Positions 24,772 to 33,501 of a DNA stretch of 64,000 nucleotides are shown here, piece by piece. The translations under genes were made by a program, and so were the position numbers. The stretch is from contig NZ_BMYF01000013.1 in the NCBI RefSeq assembly GCF_014652135.1, forward strand, positions 1-64,000, in the 5' to 3' direction. The notes under the pieces were generated by a model. It was given only the letters and a program-made list of their open reading frames with translations. It did not search any database and was not told where the DNA came from. This DNA is from Mongoliitalea lutea. Lineage in GTDB: Bacteria > Bacteroidota > Bacteroidia > Cytophagales > Cyclobacteriaceae. The first letter of the stretch is position 1. The number at the start of each line of letters is the position of its first letter.

Positions 24772-25599
24772 CTATTTGACTTCCCAAATTATTTTATTCC
24801 CCTCTAATTTACTGATGCGCTTAAAAAATGCTTTTGGGCTTTTTCCTGTTAGTTTCTTATACTCTCTTATAAAATATGATTGATCATAATAATTGCTTTC
24901 CAAAGCTATTTCAGTAAGTTTTTTGATTTCTCCTTGGAAACCATCTTGAGAAAGAGAGTGTCGAAATTTAAAAATCCTTTTGTATTCTGAAGGGGTACAG
25001 GTGAGTAGTCTTTTAAAGTTCCTTTGTAAAGACTTCATCGTCAGACCACACAAATCTGCAACCTCTTGTACCGTATAATCTTTTTCAAAATCTTCTAAAA
25101 GAAGCATGGCTTTCCGCATAATAAAATCATCTATTGTTGAAAAATTTTCCAACAGAAATGATTCCAAAAGCTCAATCCTTTTGAATAGATCAGCCTCTAG
25201 AAACAATTTTTCTGCAAGAGTGTGCCAATGAGGCAGTAGAAGTGCCTGTGAAAAATCAGGCGCATATTCAATTAAATCATCTTGCAGAAAATGATTCACT
25301 CCAAGTGGTTTGAAGATGATTGCTATTTCATTGAAATCTCCTTGATAATTCACAAAAAATGGCTGCGTATATTTACCCGTGATTTCAACAGAAACTTCAT
25401 TTTTTAAATCTTCCTTTGAAGAAATTTGAAGGGAAAGATCCTCCCTTTTTATCTTAACTCCCTTAAACAATGATATGCAAGTATTTACATGGGGAAACGC
25501 CACATAACTCAACACATCTCGCTCTTCATTGACAAAGATGTAGTAGTACGCTATGTATTTGCGCAAAGACTTTGATAATGGCGCTATTGTTTTGATCAT
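24772..25599 (-). CDS. AraC family transcriptional regulator
   Basis: 275-residue regulator. The C-terminal AraC double helix-turn-helix spans about 165-260, with VQEVADLCGLTMKSLQRNFKR and YYDQSYFIREYKKLTGKSPKAF as the two recognition helices. The N-terminal part resembles the DUF6597-type sensing domain seen in Bacteroidota. Its target is unknown; the nearest gene is the DUF3267 protein on the same strand, 62 nt downstream. Confidence 0.9.
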   Translation of the reverse strand: MIKTIAPLSKSLRKYIAYYYIFVNEERDVLSYVAFPHVNTCISLFKGVKIKREDLSLQISSKEDLKNEVSVEITGKYTQPFFVNYQGDFNEIAIIFKPLGVNHFLQDDLIEYAPDFSQALLLPHWHTLAEKLFLEADLFKRIELLESFLLENFSTIDDFIMRKAMLLLEDFEKDYTVQEVADLCGLTMKSLQRNFKRLLTCTPSEYKRIFKFRHSLSQDGFQGEIKKLTEIALESNYYDQSYFIREYKKLTGKSPKAFFKRISKLEGNKIIWEVK

Positions 25600-25856
25600 A
25601 TGTTCTTGATTTTTATGATCGAGTACACACTATCTTTTCTCAATCCTTTTACAATAAGAACAATTTTAAAGTAATAGTGTGTCCTAGTTTCCTTAGACAA
25701 TATATGATTTCTTGTGGATTGTTTGATGATAATCTTACATCTGAATGGACTTCTCTGCAAAAAACTCCTAAATCTTCTTAATAAACTCACCAACCATCCC
25801 CAATCCATTTTATATTTCAAAAGACTGCCTTAAATTAGGCATCCGAAATTGATTCC

Positions 25857-26735
25857 ATGAACCAACTACTGAAAAAACTTCGCAGGTACGAAATCATGCT
25901 TCGCAAGATAGCTAATAATCACCTTCAAGGGGACTATCAGTCTGTATTCAAGGGTTCGGGATTAGAGTTCGATGACCTGCGCCCTTACCAATATGGGGAT
26001 GACGTGCGGACCATCGAATGGAAGGTTTCCGCCAAGGGCCACGGCACTTTCGTCAAAACCTTCAAAGAAGACAAAGATCAATCTGTGTACTTCTTATTGG
26101 ATATCTCCGGTTCACAAGATATTGGAGATCCTAGAAGAAAAAAAATAGATGCTGGTAAAGAGATCGCAGGAGTGTTGACATTAGCTGCAATCCATGAAGG
26201 TTCCCAGGTTGCACTCTTGTCTTTTTCGGACAGGAAGGAGAAGGTAATCCTTCCCGGCAAAGGCCCCAAACAAGGCGTAAAAATCATCCAAGGCATTTTC
26301 AAACATGAAAATAAATCTCTGAAAACCAATCTTTCGGAGATGTTTATATTTGCCCTCAACCTGATCAAAAAGCGTAGCATCATTATTGTGATTTCTGACT
26401 TTATCGATGAGGGCTATGAAAGGCCTTTCCGTGCAATGGCAGAAAAACACGATGTAATTGCTATTCAGGTAACAGACCCACGGGAAGCCCAACTTCCTTC
26501 CCTGGGAATTATCCCTATCTACGATAAAGAAGAAGGGAGAGTCACTTGGGTGAATACCGCATTCGGGTCAGTTTCCAAAAAAATAGCCAATGCCTTTACC
26601 ACCGAACGAGCAGATCTGCAGGAGCTCTGCAAAAAAAATCAAATCAACTACTTGGGAATAGACACCAAGGAAGATATTGTCCTTCCCTTGATGGAACTCT
26701 TCAAGAAGCGTAACCGTACGATGAAACGTGGCTAA
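25857..26735 (+). CDS. DUF58 domain protein of Bat operon
   Basis: 292-residue DUF58 protein. The conserved opening FKGSGLEFDDLRPYQYGDDVRTIEW (about 31-55) and a von Willebrand-like core with FLLDISGS (about 79-86) are clear. DUF58 proteins act with MoxR ATPases and VWA proteins. It starts a three-gene operon; the next gene overlaps by 8 nt. No MoxR ATPase gene is found upstream, where it is usually placed. Confidence 0.9.
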   Translation: MNQLLKKLRRYEIMLRKIANNHLQGDYQSVFKGSGLEFDDLRPYQYGDDVRTIEWKVSAKGHGTFVKTFKEDKDQSVYFLLDISGSQDIGDPRRKKIDAGKEIAGVLTLAAIHEGSQVALLSFSDRKEKVILPGKGPKQGVKIIQGIFKHENKSLKTNLSEMFIFALNLIKKRSIIIVISDFIDEGYERPFRAMAEKHDVIAIQVTDPREAQLPSLGIIPIYDKEEGRVTWVNTAFGSVSKKIANAFTTERADLQELCKKNQINYLGIDTKEDIVLPLMELFKKRNRTMKRG

Positions 26736-27624
26736 ACTAGTATCCATTATCGCATGCATCCTTTTTACTTTCGCTTTGCCCTCATTTGGGCAAGAAGTGA
26801 AGGTGGATGGCTATTTCATGCAAGATTCTGCCAAATTGGGCGAACGAGTTGCCTATGTATTGAAAGCGACCTACCCACGAGAAAAGAATATCGTGTTTGC
26901 AGACACCACCTTTGATTTCGGACCTTTCGTTTTGTTGGAAAAGAAATCATTTATATCATCTACCACAGATGGTATCACACTCGACTCCGCAATATATTTC
27001 GTTTCCAACTTTTCTTTAGATCCTGTCAGCTCATTAGCTGTACCTGTTTACGAGGTTTTCAAATATGACAGTTTAAAATACTATCCAGAAGAAGCATCTA
27101 TCAATTTACAGCTAACCATCGCGGAAATCCCACAGGAACCGATATTTCTACCCAACAATGTCTATCAGCCGATTAGTGGAGATTTTAATTATCCTTTACT
27201 CATCGGTGTGCTAGTGGGCATCGCTATACTTGCTGGAATTGTTATTTTCTTCTTTGGGAAGCAACTTGGTCATCAGTGGCAACTTTGGTTGGAGAAGAGG
27301 AAATACAAACGTTTTGAAAAGCGTTGGGAGGAAGCACAAACGGCTTTTGCATCCAATCCGAGTACAGAAAATGCAGATCAATTACTTGGCTTATGGAAAG
27401 CCTATATGGAACACCTCAACCAAAAGCCATTCTCCGATTGGACCACGACCGAAATCGCCGATTTCTTAGAAAACAAAGATATCATTAAGGATTTCCGTGC
27501 TATTGAACTGATTATCTACGCAGGCAAACAAGGAGAAGATCTTCCACGTGCCTGCCAAAACTTAATGAGCATCTGCACGAATTCTTTCCAACAAAAAATC
27601 ACGAGTACGGATGAACGCAAGTAA
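26728..27624 (+). CDS. BatD-like membrane protein
   Basis: 298-residue protein with a signal peptide (1-21), a periplasmic beta-rich domain (about 22-150), one membrane helix (about 155-178) and a cytoplasmic helical tail. This layout fits the small BatD-like proteins found between DUF58 and BatA. It starts at GTG 26728, within the end of the DUF58 gene, and overlaps the following VWA gene by 14 nt, so the three are translated together. Sequence similarity to BatD is weak to the eye. Confidence 0.75.
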   Translation: MAKLVSIIACILFTFALPSFGQEVKVDGYFMQDSAKLGERVAYVLKATYPREKNIVFADTTFDFGPFVLLEKKSFISSTTDGITLDSAIYFVSNFSLDPVSSLAVPVYEVFKYDSLKYYPEEASINLQLTIAEIPQEPIFLPNNVYQPISGDFNYPLLIGVLVGIAILAGIVIFFFGKQLGHQWQLWLEKRKYKRFEKRWEEAQTAFASNPSTENADQLLGLWKAYMEHLNQKPFSDWTTTEIADFLENKDIIKDFRAIELIIYAGKQGEDLPRACQNLMSICTNSFQQKITSTDERK

Positions 27625-28657
27625 TGTAGGAGAATTTTTTCAAGCGCTGTGGTTTCTACCGGATACATTCCGTGGATTTGATTGGGAAAATCTTTGGGCC
27701 CTCCATTTACTTTGGGCGGTTCCCATGCTATTGCTCCTTCGGAAGTTTATCAAATTTCTAAAAAACCCTGTTTTAGAACTTTCTCTCCCCGGCTCTGTAG
27801 CACAAAATAATCCTTGGACGTATTTACGATTGATTCCAGGAATCATCTTCCTTTTGGGGCTTTGGATGATTATAGTAGCAATAGCCCGTCCTCAAAAAAC
27901 AAATGAGCGCGTGGAGCAATACACGGAAGGTATCGACATCATGCTGGTATTGGACATATCAGAATCAATGGACTTGCAGGATTTCCGTCCAAATAGGTTG
28001 GAAGCAGCCAAAGAGACTGCAACAGACTTTATCAACGGCAGATTTGGCGACAGGATTGGTATGGTGATTTTTGCTGGTGAGGCTTATTCACTAGCCCCCT
28101 TGACGACAGATTATAAACTCTTGACCGACCTGATCAAAGATATTGGTTTCAATATGATGGATGCCAAAGGAACGGCTATTGGTTCGGCCATTGCTGCTGG
28201 TACCAATCGTATGAGGGAATCAGAAGGAAAATCCAAGGTTATGATCCTCTTATCGGATGGGGAAAATAATGCCGGTAACGTGGACCCAATCTTCGCTGCA
28301 CAATTGGCGGCGGCCTTGGACATCAAGATTTACACCATTGCTGTGGGTAAAGATGGTATGGTCCCTTATGGCGTTGACTTTTTTGGCAGACCAAATATGA
28401 TTGAAAGTTACCTGGACGAAACCACCTTGAGAGACATCGCCCGTATCGGTGGCGGTGAATTCTTCAGAGCTTCTGATGGAGATGCACTCGAACAAATATT
28501 TGATCGCATCGATAGCCTGGAAAAAGCTGAAATAATTGAGTCGAGATATAAGGAAACAGTAGACTTCTACCGTGTATATCTTTTTTGGGGAATCGTATGC
28601 TTCTTAATTTGGCTAGGACTAAAAAGTACCTTTTTCAACAACTTCCTGTTGGATTAA
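27611..28657 (+). CDS. batA: BatA-like VWA domain protein
   Basis: 348-residue membrane-anchored von Willebrand A protein. Two N-terminal membrane helices (about 30-45 and 74-92), a VWA domain with the MIDAS motif DISES (115-119) and conserved Thr in APLTTDYKLL, and a C-terminal helix (about 320-340). BatA-type proteins are linked to oxygen tolerance and envelope stress in Bacteroides. The 3' end runs 39 nt into the histidine kinase gene on the other strand. BatB, BatC and BatE genes do not follow. Confidence 0.88.
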   Translation: MNASNVGEFFQALWFLPDTFRGFDWENLWALHLLWAVPMLLLLRKFIKFLKNPVLELSLPGSVAQNNPWTYLRLIPGIIFLLGLWMIIVAIARPQKTNERVEQYTEGIDIMLVLDISESMDLQDFRPNRLEAAKETATDFINGRFGDRIGMVIFAGEAYSLAPLTTDYKLLTDLIKDIGFNMMDAKGTAIGSAIAAGTNRMRESEGKSKVMILLSDGENNAGNVDPIFAAQLAAALDIKIYTIAVGKDGMVPYGVDFFGRPNMIESYLDETTLRDIARIGGGEFFRASDGDALEQIFDRIDSLEKAEIIESRYKETVDFYRVYLFWGIVCFLIWLGLKSTFFNNFLLD

Positions 28658-29950
28658 AGATTTCTCAAGAATAAATGTGGTCCCTTTATTTAATTGAGAA
28701 GTGAAGCTTAACTCAGCACCGATTTTCTCCGCTAAAGATTTGCATAAGTACATACCTAATCCTACCCCTTTTTCATTGGATGTACCGACAGTAGATTGCA
28801 CTTTAAATTTAAACAATTGAGAAGCTTTGTTTTCATCCATACCGGGACCTTCATCCTGAATTTCCCAACGAAGCATTTCACCTGTTTTCATTAACCTTAC
28901 AGTCAACCGGCTGGACATTGGGCTATATTTGATTGCATTATCCAACAAATTTCGAAGGATAACTTCCAGTTCATTCAACTCTAACTTCATTTGAAGTGTT
29001 AGATCCAATCCATTTACCTCAAACGAGACAAGAATACCTTTTGCTTGAATTCTTGATGAAAAAGCTGCAATTAAACCCTCCGTAAATTCTGATGGATTGA
29101 ATTGTCGCAGCTGTTTCTGAGCTTTACCTGAACCCAATTCCGCCAAAACAAACTCTAGCGTATTTGTCAAAGTCTGATCTATTTCTTTGTATTGTTGCTC
29201 TAATCCATCAACAACTTCTCTAAACTCCTCGGGCTTTAATTCTTGTTTTTTGATTAATTCAAGAATTTGACCAGTGGATTTAATAGGACCTCTTAAGTCA
29301 TGGGCGAGAATCCCAAGTAATCTATTTTTACCATGATTAACCTCTTCAAGTGTTTCCACTTTTTTATCTAGTTCTTTGAACGCATTTTCCAGCAAAATAC
29401 TTTGCTTAACGTAATTTTTAGCAAACAAATCATTTACAAGAAAAACAAAAATGGCACAACCCCAAAAAGCTCCAATATGATCAATAAATAAACTTGTAGA
29501 ATCTTCATAACCATTGGTCACCTCTTTCAAATTATAAATATCAAGATACATAATTATAAAATGGGTTATCAAAAGAACAGCCAACCATGTATATTTTAAA
29601 TACCCTGAAAAAACCAGAGTCAAAACAAACGTCATAATAAAAAATCCATAATTAGTAGGCCCTGTATATCCTCCATTGGTAAAAAAATTTAAAATTAAGA
29701 TAGAAAGATTCATCACAATTAATCCATTGACTACAGCAAATGAATTTTTATCATGTTTTAATAAAAAATAAGACCAAACAAACAATGGCAAAAAAAAGAA
29801 AAAAACTAATGCAGGAATCAGATTACCTATGGATAGATTAAAAATACCAAAAGAAAAAACAAGTAAAATGCTGAAAAAAGACAGTTTTACAATTAACTTT
29901 TTCTTTATCCTAAAAATCTGAAGATCATTCAATTCCTTAATTGTTTCCAT
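28619..29950 (-). CDS. membrane histidine kinase
   Basis: 443-residue sensor kinase. Residues about 20-175 form six membrane helices, followed by a short coiled coil (about 185-208), a HisKA domain with His217 in AHDLRGP, and the HATPase domain with N box LRNLLDNAIKYSP, G1 DEGPGMDEN and G2 GVGLGMYL. No periplasmic sensor domain is present, so it may sense the membrane itself. No response regulator gene is adjacent, so it is an orphan kinase here. It converges with batA. Confidence 0.92.
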   Translation of the reverse strand: METIKELNDLQIFRIKKKLIVKLSFFSILLVFSFGIFNLSIGNLIPALVFFFFLPLFVWSYFLLKHDKNSFAVVNGLIVMNLSILILNFFTNGGYTGPTNYGFFIMTFVLTLVFSGYLKYTWLAVLLITHFIIMYLDIYNLKEVTNGYEDSTSLFIDHIGAFWGCAIFVFLVNDLFAKNYVKQSILLENAFKELDKKVETLEEVNHGKNRLLGILAHDLRGPIKSTGQILELIKKQELKPEEFREVVDGLEQQYKEIDQTLTNTLEFVLAELGSGKAQKQLRQFNPSEFTEGLIAAFSSRIQAKGILVSFEVNGLDLTLQMKLELNELEVILRNLLDNAIKYSPMSSRLTVRLMKTGEMLRWEIQDEGPGMDENKASQLFKFKVQSTVGTSNEKGVGLGMYLCKSLAEKIGAELSFTSQLNKGTTFILEKSLIQQEVVEKGTF

Positions 29951-30039
29951 GTAATATGAAAGATACTAGAAAGAATTTAAATCAAAAATCTTTGTAATTA
30001 AAGATTAGACTCACAGTAAGCGAAATTGATTAATTAGTA

Positions 30040-31038
30040 TTAAATTACTTGAAAACCATGCACATAAGGATCATCATCATCAAGAATAATCATATTATAA
30101 CCATAAATCTTCGCCCAACCCTCTATACTGGGAACAATGGCTGGCTTCCCTCCTATTTCAGTCACTTCTTCAATTCTACCTGTAAACTTTGAACCTATGA
30201 AACTTTCATGGATAAAATCATCCCCGGGTTTCAGCCATCCCTTGGCATGCCATTGGGCCATTCGGGCAGAAGTCCCTGTACCACACGGGGAGCGGTCAAT
30301 TGCTTTTTCTCCATAAAACACCGCATTACGCGCTGTACTTTGTTCGTCTAATGGTTTACCTGTCCAAAGCACATGAGATAACCCTTGAATCTGTGGAAAT
30401 TCAGGGTGAATAAATTCATATGTGGCATTCATCGCCCGCCGTAGATTTCGGGCCATTGAGATCAGTTGTTCCGCTTTGAAGTGTTCCAATCCCGGAAAAT
30501 TTTCCTGAGGGTCTACAATGCCATAAAAATTCCCTCCATAAGCAACATCTACGGACAGTTTACCCAATTCATCAATTTCAATTTTCAAGGCTTCTGCCGC
30601 TAAAAAGCTTTTGACATTCGTCAATTTAACAGAGGTTACCTTCTTCCCTTCCTGCTTATAACTAATCAACACCAGTCCGGCAGGTGCTTCCATTCGTAAC
30701 AAACCCGGTGTCTTGGGTGTAATCAATCCCTCCTCAATCGCCACGGTTATTGTTCCGATGGTACCGTGCCCACACATAGGCAAGCAACCGGAGGTCTCAA
30801 TAAAAAGCACACCAAAATCATTGGCAGGATCATGTGGAGGGAATAACATGGAACCGGACATCATATCATGGCCCCGTGGCTCAAACATGAGGCCTGTCCG
30901 TATCCAATCGAGGTTTTCTAAAAAATACTGTCGCTTTTCCAGCATAGAATTCCCTTCTAAAAAAGGAACTCCACCTGCAACCACCCTCACTGGATTCCCA
31001 CAGGTATGAGCATCAATACATTGGAAAGTTTTTTTCAT
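30040..31038 (-). CDS. 4-hydroxyproline 2-epimerase (proline racemase family)
   Basis: 332-residue proline-racemase-family enzyme. Both catalytic cysteines are present: Cys89 in MCGHGT and Cys252 in DRSPCGTGT, which marks epimerases rather than dehydratases. It should convert trans-4-hydroxy-L-proline to cis-4-hydroxy-D-proline, the first step of hydroxyproline use. The matching last step, a semialdehyde dehydrogenase, lies just upstream on the same strand with a VapBC pair in between. The middle steps (oxidase, deaminase) are not in the window. Confidence 0.9.
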   Translation of the reverse strand: MKKTFQCIDAHTCGNPVRVVAGGVPFLEGNSMLEKRQYFLENLDWIRTGLMFEPRGHDMMSGSMLFPPHDPANDFGVLFIETSGCLPMCGHGTIGTITVAIEEGLITPKTPGLLRMEAPAGLVLISYKQEGKKVTSVKLTNVKSFLAAEALKIEIDELGKLSVDVAYGGNFYGIVDPQENFPGLEHFKAEQLISMARNLRRAMNATYEFIHPEFPQIQGLSHVLWTGKPLDEQSTARNAVFYGEKAIDRSPCGTGTSARMAQWHAKGWLKPGDDFIHESFIGSKFTGRIEEVTEIGGKPAIVPSIEGWAKIYGYNMIILDDDDPYVHGFQVI

Positions 31039-31104
31039 ATATTAACTAACTTAATCAATTTCCCAGGATATCTAAATCATAAAGAAAACTCAAAAATATT
31101 TTAT

Positions 31105-31494
31105 TCAAACTACTTTCAGACCTAAATAATTTGTCAAATATTCAAAATCTCTATCGGCGTGTAAAAGCCTTATATCATTGATTATACAAAAGCTGCCAAT
31201 AATCACATCTATAGTTTTTCTAATCGTAACCCCTTTTTTTCTTAAAATCCTATAATTCTCGGCAGAAAAAAGAGCGACATCTTTAGAGCATAAATTGTAA
31301 TAAGGGAGAGACTCTAGAGCCTTTTTTGCTAATTGAAAATGTGAATCGTTTTTAAATCCTTGTAATACTTCTACCCAAATTAAATCCCCCGAAATAATAA
31401 TCTCTTTTCCTAAGAGGTCGTATAGTTTATTAACATGAAAAAGATCTTTCCCATTAAAAAAATCGATCCAAACAGATGAATCTACCAAAATCAT
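31105..31494 (-). CDS. vapC: VapC-like PIN-domain toxin
   Basis: 129-residue PIN RNase. The acidic set is visible: Asp5 (MILVDSSVWIDFF), Glu in LIWVEVLQG, Asp in TIDVIIGSFCI and Asp in LLHADRDFEYL. It begins inside the antitoxin stop (4-nt overlap), so the two are co-translated. Intact, unlike the PIN toxin of the cassette array. It would cut tRNA or other RNA when the antitoxin is lost. Confidence 0.9.
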   Translation of the reverse strand: MILVDSSVWIDFFNGKDLFHVNKLYDLLGKEIIISGDLIWVEVLQGFKNDSHFQLAKKALESLPYYNLCSKDVALFSAENYRILRKKGVTIRKTIDVIIGSFCIINDIRLLHADRDFEYLTNYLGLKVV

Positions 31495-31685
31495 AAATCT
31501 CTTCTCATTGTTTCAAGATCACCTTCCCACTTCAATTTACCTTTCAAGTCACGAATTTCCTTTTGAAGAGAAAGATTGATAATTAATTTTAATGCTTCTT
31601 CAATCGTTTCTTCCTTAGTTTTCAAGCCAGTTAATTCCATTGCTTTAAAAATTAAGTTCTCATCAATTTCAATTTTGGTCAACAT
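31491..31685 (-). CDS. vapB: VapB-like antitoxin
   Basis: 64-residue type II antitoxin of the VapB/DUF2191-type ribbon-helix-helix group: an N-terminal strand (KIEIDENLIFKAMEL), a helix with TKEETIEEALKLII and an acidic tail ending WEGDLETMRRDL. It overlaps VapC by 4 nt. Overlapping palindromes TAAATATTTA (31692-31701) and TATTTAAATA (31700-31709), just upstream, are likely the operator. Confidence 0.85.
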   Translation of the reverse strand: MLTKIEIDENLIFKAMELTGLKTKEETIEEALKLIINLSLQKEIRDLKGKLKWEGDLETMRRDL

Positions 31686-31691
31686 ATTGGC

Positions 31692-31709
31692 TAAATATTT
31701 ATTTAAATA
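31692..31709. promoter_or_regulatory. candidate VapBC operator
   Basis: Two overlapping perfect 10-bp palindromes, TAAATATTTA and TATTTAAATA, end 7 nt before the vapB start codon. Such A/T palindromes upstream of VapB genes are common autoregulatory sites. The low complexity makes chance likely enough to keep confidence low. Confidence 0.35.
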
Positions 31710-31762
31710 TACAATAATTTAAAAAACGACAAGAATTTTTCAAAGTTGTCTTTTCATCATAG

Positions 31763-33214
31763 TTAACATTTCTCAAACACTCCATCAACCATTCTCCAAA
31801 TCCCCATAGGGTTGTCATTCCTTAAAGCAAGCGGAAGAAGTTCTGACGGCATATCCTGATAAGCTATTGGACGTGCGAAACGTTTGATAGCATATGCCCC
31901 AACTGAGGTAGAGCGGCTATCAGTGGTGGCAGGAAACGGCCCTCCATGCTGCATCGCATACCCGACCTCAACACCCGTGGGTACTCCTTTAAACAAGAGT
32001 CGACCACATTTTTCGCTCAAGAGTTGGATGATAGATTGATGTAGACTCAATTCCTCGCCCTCTGCCCAAATGCTGATGGTCAGTTGACCATGCAAATGAT
32101 TAGCAACTGCGACTAAGTCTTCTACTGACTCGTAAACCACCATCATCGCAAAACACCCAAAGACTTCCTGCTGAAACAAGTCATCTTTCAACCAGTCTTC
32201 CACTTGAACCTGTGCTAATGCCGGATAGGCTTTGATCATGTCTTGCTGGGTAGCTACCTGTAACCATTGAAGCTCCTCTTTCTTGGATAATTGACTCAAA
32301 GAAGCATAGTAGGCAGATGCTATCCCTTCATGCAACATCGCAGCTGGTATAACGGAGTCCAACTCCTGCTTGATCGACTCTCCGAATGATGCCGCATGCC
32401 TTGCTGGTACAAAAATCAACCCTGGATTCGTGCAAAATTGCCCTGCACCCAAAGTCAATGATGCTGCAAATTGTTTAGCAAGAGTAGCAGATTCTTGCTG
32501 AAGCTTTTCTTCCAATACAAAAATGGGATTAACAGAGCCCATCTCCGCAAAAACAGGAATTGGTTCTTCCCGTTGTTGGGCAGCATCAAATATAGCTTTA
32601 CCACCTGCCAATGACCCTGTAAATGCTACTGCCTTGGCAATGGGATGACTAACTAAAGCCTGCCCTGCTGCAACCCCACCTTCCACATGGATAAACACAC
32701 CCTCAGGCATCCCACTAACTTGAATGGCCTCTTGAATGATTGCTGCCACCAATAGCGATGTTTGTGGATGGGCTGGATGACCTTTATATATGACCGAACA
32801 ACCTGCCGCCAATGCCGAGATAGTATCCCCTCCAGCCGTGGAAAAGGCCAATGGAAAATTACTAGCCCCGAATACGACTACCGGTCCAAGAGGAGTCAGC
32901 ATTCGCCGTATGTCAGGCTTTGGAACTGGACTTCGCTCAGGGTCTGCCGTATCAATGACTGCTTCCACCCAAGAACCTTCGAGTAAGAGTTTGGCAAATA
33001 AGCGTATCTGCCCCACTGTCCGCCCCAATTCCCCTGTAATCCTTCCTTCAGGCAAATTAGATTCTTGACAAGCAATGGCTATAACCTCAGCTTTCCTTGC
33101 TTCCAAACCCTTCGCTGTTGACGCTAAAAAATCCGCTCGTTTTTGGAAGTCCAATTGCTTGTACTGCAAATATGCTTGCTGGGAGGTAGTAAAGATGCTA
33201 TCGAAATTGGTCAT
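31763..33214 (-). CDS. alpha-ketoglutarate semialdehyde dehydrogenase (ALDH)
   Basis: 483-residue NADP-type aldehyde dehydrogenase. The catalytic Cys261 (GAGQFCTNPG) and general base Glu224 (FAEMGSVNP) are in place, and the SVNPIFVL and TEPGF-lacking layout matches 2,5-dioxovalerate dehydrogenases. It would turn 2-oxoglutarate semialdehyde into 2-oxoglutarate, the last step of hydroxyproline or sugar-acid degradation. The neighbouring hydroxyproline epimerase favours the former. Confidence 0.88.
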   Translation of the reverse strand: MTNFDSIFTTSQQAYLQYKQLDFQKRADFLASTAKGLEARKAEVIAIACQESNLPEGRITGELGRTVGQIRLFAKLLLEGSWVEAVIDTADPERSPVPKPDIRRMLTPLGPVVVFGASNFPLAFSTAGGDTISALAAGCSVIYKGHPAHPQTSLLVAAIIQEAIQVSGMPEGVFIHVEGGVAAGQALVSHPIAKAVAFTGSLAGGKAIFDAAQQREEPIPVFAEMGSVNPIFVLEEKLQQESATLAKQFAASLTLGAGQFCTNPGLIFVPARHAASFGESIKQELDSVIPAAMLHEGIASAYYASLSQLSKKEELQWLQVATQQDMIKAYPALAQVQVEDWLKDDLFQQEVFGCFAMMVVYESVEDLVAVANHLHGQLTISIWAEGEELSLHQSIIQLLSEKCGRLLFKGVPTGVEVGYAMQHGGPFPATTDSRSTSVGAYAIKRFARPIAYQDMPSELLPLALRNDNPMGIWRMVDGVFEKC

Positions 33215-33501
33215 AAGTACTGGTAATTGGTGATTGGTTGATTGAATTATGAATGGCTGAGCGAAGACGAAGTAAGTGCCGAGAAACTATAATATAACTA
33301 TCCTCTGAAAATGGTTCAATGGTGGTTAAAAATACAATTTTATTTTAAAAGACTGAGTCTTTCTACTAGATAATTGGCTCAATTTCAATAATAGATTATC
33401 CAATAACGTTCTTATTTTCTGACATGACAATCTTGCTTATTGTCTCTTACTTCTTGGCACATTACACTAACCTCTAAACTAATCACCCAATCACTAATCC
33501 C

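Noticed and set aside
25596-25820. 74-codon minus-strand frame upstream of the AraC gene
   Set aside because: Overlaps the AraC start by a few bases, has no family match and a composition like the intergenic region.
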